Positions 5,611 through 10,702 of a DNA stretch of 10,702 nt are shown here, one piece after another; within the stretch, counting starts at the first letter, position 1; the number at the start of each line of letters is the position of its first letter. Location: positions 1 through 10,702 of the forward strand of contig PCRW01000008.1 in NCBI GenBank assembly GCA_002772115.1, written 5' to 3'. The notes under the pieces are model-generated. The model was not told the DNA's origin, did not search any database, and worked only from the letters and a program-made list of their open reading frames with translations. Position numbers and translations under genes: made by a program. The DNA comes from Candidatus Moranbacteria bacterium CG23_combo_of_CG06-09_8_20_14_all_35_22 (GTDB taxonomy: Bacteria > Patescibacteriota > Minisyncoccia > Moranbacterales > UBA2206).

Positions 5611-6603
5611 ATGGTAAAGATTGCAATTAATGGTTTTGGCCGGATTGGCCGACCAAGTTTCAAAATCGCATTTTCTAAAGATAACATTGAAGTAGTGGCA
5701 ATCAATGATCTGACGGATCTCAAAACAGTGGCGCATCTTTTGAAATACGATTCTTCCTATGGTATTTATGAAAAAGAAATTTCCGTGGATGAAGAAAATT
5801 CAGAACTCATTGTAGATGGAACGCGGATAAAATATTTTATGGAGCCTGATCCAACAAAGTTACCTTGGAAAGATTTGGGGGTGGATGTAGTTTTGGAATG
5901 CAGTGGAGTTTTTGACACGCACAAAAAGGCGCAAAAGCATCTTTCAGCGGGAGCAAAAAAAGTTATTCTTTCCGCACCGGCCAAAGATGATACGCCAGTT
6001 TACATTCTAGGCATCAATGAACAGGAATATAAAAACGAGGAAATTATTTCCAATGGATCCTGCACCACTAATTGTTTGGCACCGATGATAAAAGTCTTGG
6101 ATGAAAATTTTGGGGTGGAAAAAGGTTTTATGACAACTACTCATTCATATACCAATGATCAGAGATTGCAAGATTTGCCTCACAAAGACTTAAGGAGGGC
6201 TAGAGCGGCTACGCTTAATATTATTCCAACCACGACGGGCGCGGCCAAAACTGTAGGAAAAGTTATGAAACATTTGGCGGGAAATTTGGATGGTATATCG
6301 CTACGCGTTCCAACGCCCGTAGTTTCAATCGTGGATTTTATTTGTAATTTGAAAAAAGAAGTGACTAAGGAGGAAATTAACCAAGCTTTCAAAGAGGCTT
6401 TGAAGAATGGTTTGAAAAATATTTTATCCACTACGGAAGAAGAGTTGGTTTCAATGGATTTTAAGGGCAATCCAAACAGTGCCATTGTTGATCTCCCCCT
6501 CACGATGGCTAACGGAAATTTAGTGAAAGTTGTCGGTTGGTATGACAATGAATGGGGATATTCCAATCGATTGGTTGAAATGGCAGAGTTTATTACAAAA
6601 TAA
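5611..6603 (+). CDS. gap: Glyceraldehyde-3-phosphate dehydrogenase, NAD-type
   Basis: This is a glycolytic enzyme that oxidises glyceraldehyde 3-phosphate to 1,3-bisphosphoglycerate. It has 330 residues, normal length for the bacterial type I enzyme. The Rossmann motif INGFGRIGR (6-14) starts the cofactor domain. Asp33 (AINDLTD) and the Leu-Pro in QDLPHKDLRRARA fit NAD preference; NADP-using plastid-type enzymes differ at these positions. The catalytic Cys151 is in SNGSCTTNCLAP and His178 in TTTHSYTNDQ. The phosphate-binding stretch TTTGAAK and the C-terminal signature WYDNEWGYSNR are intact. It is separated from the HypA-like gene by an AT-rich palindromic spacer. NADH from this step could in principle exchange with a hydrogenase, but no linking subunit is seen. 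There is no Shine-Dalgarno before the ATG. Confidence 0.97.
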   Translation: MVKIAINGFGRIGRPSFKIAFSKDNIEVVAINDLTDLKTVAHLLKYDSSYGIYEKEISVDEENSELIVDGTRIKYFMEPDPTKLPWKDLGVDVVLECSGVFDTHKKAQKHLSAGAKKVILSAPAKDDTPVYILGINEQEYKNEEIISNGSCTTNCLAPMIKVLDENFGVEKGFMTTTHSYTNDQRLQDLPHKDLRRARAATLNIIPTTTGAAKTVGKVMKHLAGNLDGISLRVPTPVVSIVDFICNLKKEVTKEEINQAFKEALKNGLKNILSTTEEELVSMDFKGNPNSAIVDLPLTMANGNLVKVVGWYDNEWGYSNRLVEMAEFITK

Positions 6604-6623
6604 AGTTATCCATAAATCGAAAC

Positions 6624-6651
6624 TTGCCAAGATTGAATATGGTGATATAAT
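6624..6651 (+). promoter_or_regulatory. Strong sigma-70-type promoter of the BRO-N gene
   Basis: TTGCCA (6624-6629), a 16-bp spacer and the extended -10 TGATATAAT (hexamer 6646-6651) are present. Transcription should start near 6658, about 23 bases before the ATG at 6681. The promoter is intact although the gene it drives is broken. Confidence 0.75.
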
Positions 6652-6680
6652 ATCATTGTAATAAATGTTATTATAAAAAA

Positions 6681-7013
6681 ATGAAAAAAGAAAAAAATAA
6701 TATTGAAAATGATAGTCAAGTTGCTATTTTTAGAGGTAAGGAGATTCGGAAAATTATTTTTCAAAAAGAATGGTGGTTTTCGGTGGTGGATATTGCGGGC
6801 GTATTAACAGGGAGTGTGGATGCGGGCGCTTATTGGAGAAAGTTAAAACAACGACTAATAGAAGAAGGAAGTGAAGTCGTGACATTTTGTCACGGGTTGA
6901 AGTTAGAGGCTCCTGATGGAAAGATGCGAGAAACTGATTGTGCTAATACTAATAAAACCGTCATCCTGAGCTTCGACCAAAGTCGAAGCGAAGGATCTAT
7001 CACTTGCTACTGA
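6681..7013 (+). pseudogene. BRO-N domain protein, truncated by a palindromic repeat
   Basis: Residues 1-90 match the N-terminal part of BRO-N (phage antirepressor-like) proteins common in CPR genomes: VAIFRGKEIRKI, EWWFSVVDIAGVLTGS, DAGAYWRKLKQRL, VVTFCHGLKL and GKMRETDCANT. BRO-N domains are thought to bind DNA. In intact relatives, as I recall them, the CANT motif leads into a longer domain of well over 100 residues (family knowledge). Here the frame enters the palindromic repeat at 6958 (residue 93) and stops at residue 110. Residues 93-110 (TVILSFDQSRSEGSITCY) are repeat-encoded, not native. None of the missing part reappears downstream of the GIY-YIG unit, so sequence was lost as well as interrupted. 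The 110-residue product might still fold as an isolated BRO-N domain. Its promoter (6624-6651) is intact. Confidence 0.78.
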
Positions 7014-7033
7014 TTGCTCAATAAAAATGACGG
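6958..7033 (+). repeat. Palindromic repeat (left member of an inverted pair)
   Basis: This 76-bp element has terminal inverted repeats CCGTCAT (6958-6964) and ATGACGG (7027-7033). Inside is a perfect 8-bp hairpin, GCTTCGAC (6970-6977) with GTCGAAGC (6982-6989), around a CAAA loop. The motifs CGTCATCCTGAG (6959-6970) and CGAAGGATCTA (6989-6999) recur in reverse orientation at 7346-7384. Repeats of the GTCATCCTGAGCGAAGCGAAGG type are widespread in environmental bacterial genomes. Confidence 0.85.
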
Positions 7034-7047
7034 AATAAGTGAAAAAT

Positions 7048-7329
7048 ATGAAACAGCCTTGCGTTTACATTATGACTAATCATTCTCGGACTTTGTATAT
7101 TGGAGTAACGAGTAATATAAAAAGAAGGGGCTGGGAACATAAGGAAAAACTGATCGAAGGTTTTACTAAGAAATATAATATAGATCAATTAGTTTATTAT
7201 GAATTTTTTGAAGATATGCCGACAGCTATTGCCAGAGAAAAAGAATTGAAGGGTTGGGTTAGAAGAAAAAAGATAACTCTGATTGAAAAAGATAATCCCG
7301 AGTGGTTGGATTTGTATGATGAATTATAA
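7048..7329 (+). CDS. Small single-domain GIY-YIG nuclease (UPF0213/YhbQ-like)
   Basis: This 93-residue protein belongs to the GIY-YIG endonuclease superfamily, which cuts DNA with one metal ion. The variant motif appears as VYI (6-8) and YIG (17-19). The conserved basic region SNIKRRGWEH supplies the catalytic Arg (26 or 27), and AIAREKELKGW supplies the catalytic Glu64. The C-terminus KITLIEKDNPEWLDLYDEL matches the usual end of this subfamily, so the gene is full length. An in-frame GTG at 7039 would add three residues; the ATG at 7048 places the VYI strand at the usual distance. It sits between inverted palindromic repeats, beside the BRO-N gene they disrupt. It could be a selfish nuclease that moves with the repeats or a repair nuclease; nothing here separates the two. 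Confidence 0.88.
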   Translation: MKQPCVYIMTNHSRTLYIGVTSNIKRRGWEHKEKLIEGFTKKYNIDQLVYYEFFEDMPTAIAREKELKGWVRRKKITLIEKDNPEWLDLYDEL

Positions 7330-7345
7330 TGGTGGTGATACAAAA

Positions 7346-7384
7346 TAGATCCTTCGTCCGGCTAGCGTCGTCCTCAGGATGACG
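7346..7384 (-). repeat. Palindromic repeat (right, inverted member)
   Basis: On the minus strand it reads CGTCATCCTGAG (7384-7373), a variable centre containing GCTAGC, then CGAAGGATCTA (7356-7346). Both outer blocks are identical to those of the repeat at 6959-6999. The centre differs, so the outer blocks are the conserved part. It starts 17 bases after the GIY-YIG stop codon. Confidence 0.82.
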
Positions 7385-7465
7385 TGACAAAAAGATCGAT
7401 TGTGTCGGAAAATAATTTTTTGAAAAATAATAATCGCAAAAAATTAAAAAAATAAACAAAAACTT

Positions 7466-9037
7466 ATGTACGACATTTTAATTAAAAACGGAAAAATAAT
7501 TGACGGCACGGGGAAGCTGGGGTTTTTTGCGGATGTTGCAATTTCGGAAGATAAGATTGTAAAAATTGGAGAGCTTCACAATGAGAAAGGTGAAATTGAA
7601 ATTGATGCGCGTGGAAAAATTGTTTGTCCGGGATTTGTGGATGTGAATAATCATAGCGATACTTTCTGGCAAATATTTTTGAATCCTGATTTGGAAAGTT
7701 TAGCCTATCAAGGTATCACCACAATTATCGGCGGAGCTTGCGGATCTTCGCTGGCACCATTCGTAACTCCCTTGACCATCGAATCAATTCAAAAATGGGT
7801 AGATCTTAGAAATATAAATTTTAGCTGGTTGTCCATGAAAGAATTTTTAAAAATAATGGAGGTTAAAAAATTGCCGGTTAATTTTGCAACATTGGTGGGT
7901 CATGAAAATTTACGGCGGGGGATATTGAAAAACGAGTTGCGTTCGCTTAATCCAAAAGAAATAAAATTTATCGAAAAAACATTTCAGGATTCTTTGAAGG
8001 CAGGTGCGCTCGGACTTTCTACGGGTCTTGTTTATACTCATGCTCGGCTAGCTACAAGTGAGGAACTGATGAATCTAGCAAATATTGTTAAGAAATATGA
8101 CGGAGTTTATGTGACGCATATTCGCGATGAAGCCAGAGAAGTTGTTGAATCGGTGGAAGAAGCGATTAAGATTGGTCGGGAAGTCAAGATGAAATTGCAT
8201 ATCGCTCATCTCAAGATAATGGGAAAAGAGAATTGGAAAAAAATGAATGAAGTTTTGGAACATATTTCTTTGGCTAAAAAATCTGGAATGGATGTTTCTT
8301 TTGATGTATATCCTTATACCAATACTGGTTCGGTATTGTATGCGATGCTTCCGAGTTGGGTAGCGGAAGGTGGGAGAAAAATAATGCTTCATCGCCTCAA
8401 AGATCCGGCTATTCGCACCAAAGTTATCGCAGAAATGAAAAAATCTGGTTTTGAATATGAAAAAATTGAAATTGCATCTAGTCTGATGGATAAAACTTTA
8501 ACAAGTCGAAAAATAACGGAAATTGCAATTTCGCAAAATAAAACAGTGGAAGAAGCGATTATTGATGTTTTAATTGCTTCAGAAGGTCGAGTGATAACTT
8601 CCATGGAAATTTTAAGTGAAGAAAATGTGAGAATGGCAATTGCTCATCCGCTTTCTATGATTGCTTCAAATGGTGCGGGCTACAACATTAATCACGCGAA
8701 AACTGGGGAGCTAGTTCATCCAAGATCATTTGGCACATTTATGAAAGTTTTAGAAAAATATGTTTTAGAGGAAAAAATAATTTCCTTGGAAGAAGCGATT
8801 CGAAAAATGACTTCGTTTCCGGCAGAAAAATTTGGAATTGCCAAAAGAGGAAAACTGGAAAAAGGATTTTTCGCTGATGTTTTAGTTTTAGATAAAAATA
8901 AAATTTCTGCTCCGGCCGATAAGGAACGGCCATACCAATATTCACAAGGAGTTGATTATTCTTTGGTAAATGGTAAGATGGTTATTCAAGGGGGGGAATA
9001 TGTGGGAGTGAGGAATGGGAAAGTAATAAGGCGGTAA
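7466..9037 (+). CDS. D-aminoacylase-family amidohydrolase with two active-site substitutions
   Basis: This 523-residue protein belongs to the N-acyl-D-amino-acid deacylase branch of the metal-dependent amidohydrolases. The outer beta domain is formed by the N-terminus (DILIKNGKIIDGTG) and the C-terminus (GKLEKGFFADVLVLD). The TIM-barrel part shows the metal ligands Cys92 (GGACGSSLAP), His218 (VTHIRDEA) and His248 (LHIAHLK). The usual DxHxH motif reads PGFVDVNNHSD, so the first His is Asn61 while His63 remains. The general base, Asp in an SDG motif in characterised enzymes, is Asn402 (ASNGAGYNINH), just before the conserved HPRSFGTF. Canonical deacylation may thus be weak, altered in substrate, or lost. 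It has no signal peptide, so it is cytoplasmic. A role in salvaging D-amino acids from wall material would suit the MurD neighbour but is inference. The leader is A-rich with no Shine-Dalgarno. Confidence 0.87.
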   Translation: MYDILIKNGKIIDGTGKLGFFADVAISEDKIVKIGELHNEKGEIEIDARGKIVCPGFVDVNNHSDTFWQIFLNPDLESLAYQGITTIIGGACGSSLAPFVTPLTIESIQKWVDLRNINFSWLSMKEFLKIMEVKKLPVNFATLVGHENLRRGILKNELRSLNPKEIKFIEKTFQDSLKAGALGLSTGLVYTHARLATSEELMNLANIVKKYDGVYVTHIRDEAREVVESVEEAIKIGREVKMKLHIAHLKIMGKENWKKMNEVLEHISLAKKSGMDVSFDVYPYTNTGSVLYAMLPSWVAEGGRKIMLHRLKDPAIRTKVIAEMKKSGFEYEKIEIASSLMDKTLTSRKITEIAISQNKTVEEAIIDVLIASEGRVITSMEILSEENVRMAIAHPLSMIASNGAGYNINHAKTGELVHPRSFGTFMKVLEKYVLEEKIISLEEAIRKMTSFPAEKFGIAKRGKLEKGFFADVLVLDKNKISAPADKERPYQYSQGVDYSLVNGKMVIQGGEYVGVRNGKVIRR

Positions 9038-9042
9038 AGAAA

Positions 9043-9173
9043 ATTTTTAATTTGAAATTTTGTAATTTTTAAATAAATTATAATTTTTAATTTCTAAACT
9101 GATTTTTTAAAAAATTTATTCATTGAAAATTATTTAAAAATTAAGAATTAAAAATTTAAAAATTAAATAGTAA
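9043..9173 (+). repeat. AT-rich imperfect palindromic spacer before the MurD gene
   Basis: A T-rich left half and A-rich right half face each other as in the GAPDH spacer. The 20 bases at 9057-9076 are the exact reverse complement of 5574-5593, and the 18 bases at 9126-9143 are identical to 5570-5587. Apart from these arms, the gap between the two genes shows nothing I can name. Confidence 0.5.
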
Positions 9174-9202
9174 TATCTTAGTTTAAGGTAACATTATAAA
9201 TA

Positions 9203-10600
9203 ATGAATGTAGTTGATCTAAAAAACAAGCGAATTACAGTGATGGGACTGGGTCTTCATGGAGGCGGTGTGGGAACCGTCCGTTTTTTATCTGAAGTGGG
9301 AGCGAAAATTACGGTAACGGATTTGAAATCCAAGGAAGAATTAGCCTCTTCACTTGAGAAATTAAAAGATTTGAAAAATATTTCTTATGTTTTTCAACAA
9401 CATCGTCCGGAAGATTTTCTTGGTGCTGATATGGTAATAAAAAATCCAAGTGCGCCATGGAACAATAAGCAAATAAAATTGGCGTTGGAAAATAAAATTC
9501 CGGTGGAAATTGATTCCAGTCTTTTTTTCAAATTATGTAAAAATCCAATAATCGGTGTTACAGGCACCAAGGGAAAAACAACTACCGCCACTTTGATTTA
9601 TGAAATTTTGCGCTTAGCCAGAAAAAATCCAATCAAAGTCGGCATTGGTCAAGCTTCTGTTTTGGATAAGCTCAAAGATCTCAAAAAAGATTCAACTGTT
9701 GTTTTTGAGCTTTCCAGCTGGCGATTATCTGCTTTGGGAAAAAATAAAATTAGTCCAGAAACTGCGGTAATTACCAATATTTATCCAGATCATTTGAATT
9801 ATTATAAATCAATGGATGAATATATTACGGATAAAAAAAATATTTTTCTTTATCAAAAAAATGAAAATAGTTGCGTGATAAATAATGATAGTGAATTGAT
9901 CAAAAAATTTGAAGGAGAGATAAAATCAAAATTGATTAAGTTTTCAAAAAATAAAATTTCAGAAGGTAGAGCGGTTTATCTGGACAACGGTGTGATTTAT
10001 TTCAATGACGGAATGGATGAAAAAAATATTATAGAGATAAGCGAAATAAAAATAAAAGGCGAGCATAATTTGGAAAATATTATGGCCGCCTCGGCTGTTT
10101 CTTTGGCTATTGGAGTAAAAATAGAAATAATTCAAAAAGCCATTAAGGAATTTTCTGGAATAGCACATCGGCTGGAATTGGTGCGAGAATTGGATGGAAT
10201 AAAATATATAAATGATACAGCAGCAACCACTCCGGAAGCGGGAATTTCTGCGCTTAAATCTTTTTCGGAGCCAATAATTCTAATAGCTGGAGGTTCGGAT
10301 AAAAATTTAGATATGACAGAATTTTCTAAAATTATTTGCAAGAAAGTAAAGGGCGTGGTTTTTTTGAAAGGTGTAGCGACGGAAAAAATAATTGTAGAAA
10401 TGAAAAAAATTGATAATTGTCTAGACACGGAAAATCTTAGAATAGTTGAATCAATGGAAAAGGCAGTGGAATTGGCGAGGTCGGTGGCGGAAAAAGGTGA
10501 TATAATTTTGCTTTCTCCTGGTTCGGCCAGCTTTGGATTATTCATTAATGAATTTGATCGAGGGGATAAATTTAAGGAGGTGGTGAAAAAATTGAAATAA
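9203..10600 (+). CDS. murD: MurD-type UDP-N-acetylmuramoyl-alanine:glutamate ligase
   Basis: This cytoplasmic enzyme adds glutamate to UDP-MurNAc-L-Ala, using ATP, in peptidoglycan precursor synthesis. It has 465 residues, normal for the family. The N-terminal UDP-binding Rossmann domain starts ITVMGLGLHGGGVGTVRFL. The ATP loop is GVTGTKGKTTT (118-128). Other family motifs are ELSSWRL (169-175), IYPDHLNYY (193-201) and HNLENIMAA (288-296). Lys211 aligns with the carbamylated Lys. The C-terminal domain ends LSPGSASFGLFINEFDRGDKF. The signature that reads NDSKATN in many MurD enzymes is NDTAATTPEA (337-346) here, losing the Lys. The MurD2/MurL-type branch, which can use L-Glu, should be considered. 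It follows the amidohydrolase and precedes tRNA-Ala. AAGG lies about 14 bases before the ATG, too far to act as a normal Shine-Dalgarno. Confidence 0.92.
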   Translation: MNVVDLKNKRITVMGLGLHGGGVGTVRFLSEVGAKITVTDLKSKEELASSLEKLKDLKNISYVFQQHRPEDFLGADMVIKNPSAPWNNKQIKLALENKIPVEIDSSLFFKLCKNPIIGVTGTKGKTTTATLIYEILRLARKNPIKVGIGQASVLDKLKDLKKDSTVVFELSSWRLSALGKNKISPETAVITNIYPDHLNYYKSMDEYITDKKNIFLYQKNENSCVINNDSELIKKFEGEIKSKLIKFSKNKISEGRAVYLDNGVIYFNDGMDEKNIIEISEIKIKGEHNLENIMAASAVSLAIGVKIEIIQKAIKEFSGIAHRLELVRELDGIKYINDTAATTPEAGISALKSFSEPIILIAGGSDKNLDMTEFSKIICKKVKGVVFLKGVATEKIIVEMKKIDNCLDTENLRIVESMEKAVELARSVAEKGDIILLSPGSASFGLFINEFDRGDKFKEVVKKLK

Positions 10601-10605
10601 TTCAC

Positions 10606-10633
10606 TTGCTATATTTTTTTCTTTTGCTATAAT
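10606..10633 (+). promoter_or_regulatory. Promoter of tRNA-Ala
   Basis: TTGCTA (10606-10611), a 16-bp spacer and the extended -10 TGCTATAAT (hexamer 10628-10633) are present. Transcription should begin near 10640, about 8 bases before the mature tRNA. It starts just after the MurD stop codon, so the tRNA has its own promoter. Confidence 0.8.
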
Positions 10634-10647
10634 GAATTTTAGTTTTT

Positions 10648-10702
10648 GGGCCCTTAGCTCATTTGGTAGAGCACCTGCTTTGCAAGCAGGGGGTGATCGG
10701 TT
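10648..10702 (+). tRNA. tRNA-Ala (anticodon TGC), cut by the window end
   Basis: The acceptor 5' strand GGGCCCT (10648-10654) is followed by TA, D-arm GCTC/GAGC (10657-10672), anticodon stem CCTGC/GCAGG (10674-10690) with loop TTTGCAA (anticodon TGC at 10681-10683), a 5-base variable loop, and the first T-stem strand with TT of the TTC loop. The 3' part lies outside the window, so acceptor pairing and an encoded CCA cannot be checked. Confidence 0.95.

Larger units (their letters stand above)
6958..7384. mobile_element. Candidate repeat-GIY-YIG-repeat mobile unit
   Basis: A small GIY-YIG nuclease gene is bracketed by two related palindromic repeats in inverted orientation (6959-6999 plus, 7346-7384 minus). 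The left repeat cuts the BRO-N gene after residue 92. This layout looks like a nuclease-borne unit, with the repeats as its ends or as its targets. No transposase is present and no target-site duplication is evident. Mobility is an inference. Confidence 0.5.

Noticed and set aside
6958..7384. Insertion sequence
   Set aside because: There is no transposase, only a nuclease gene between palindromic repeats, and no clear target duplication.
10132..10605. 157-codon open frame on the minus strand opposite the MurD gene
   Set aside because: It overlaps a well-supported MurD gene throughout, has no recognisable motif, and is a shadow of codon bias. The same applies to minus-strand frames at 3282-3791, 6180-6566 and 8075-8392.

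Overview
The window is AT-rich and densely coded. Almost every gene is on the plus strand. It reads as a chromosomal stretch from a Candidate Phyla Radiation (Patescibacteria, Parcubacteria-like) bacterium. I infer this from several things: a BRO-N gene and a small GIY-YIG nuclease of a kind common in those genomes, a compact group 3-type [NiFe] hydrogenase, A/T-rich gene leaders without Shine-Dalgarno sequences, and many short palindromic repeats. TAA, TAG and TGA all act as stops, so the standard bacterial code fits. The lineage is an inference from style, not from a marker gene.

Region 1 (1-2301), cell surface: a membrane-anchored HtrA-like serine protease with an NTF2-like C-terminal domain where a PDZ would be expected, then a secreted LamG/concanavalin-like protein with a two-cysteine C-terminal module. 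A strong bidirectional hairpin terminator separates it from a start-less minus-strand reading frame (2065-2238) that looks like the 3' remnant of a lost gene.

Region 2 (2292-5485), hydrogen and oxygen: a near-consensus promoter drives a [NiFe] hydrogenase small subunit, followed by the large subunit, a two-iron superoxide reductase and a shortened HypA-like nickel chaperone. The large subunit ends exactly at its last metal-binding motif, so it would need no maturation protease. The HypA-like protein keeps the N-terminal Met-His nickel site but has lost the zinc ribbon. No diaphorase, ferredoxin-like or flavin subunit is present. The set suggests a reduced hydrogenase with simplified maturation, possibly linked to superoxide detoxification.

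Region 3 (5486-7465), glycolysis and a disrupted locus: an NAD-type glyceraldehyde-3-phosphate dehydrogenase, then a BRO-N gene with its own strong promoter. That gene is cut short by a palindromic repeat. An inverted partner repeat lies beyond a small GIY-YIG nuclease gene, giving a repeat-nuclease-repeat unit of about 430 bp.

Region 4 (7466-10702), wall and amino acid metabolism: a D-aminoacylase-family amidohydrolase with Asn at two positions expected to be metal-binding His and catalytic Asp, a MurD-type ligase with a non-standard signature, and a tRNA-Ala(TGC) cut by the window end. Three promoters share one architecture: TTGnnA, a 16-bp spacer, and a TGnTATAAT extended -10.
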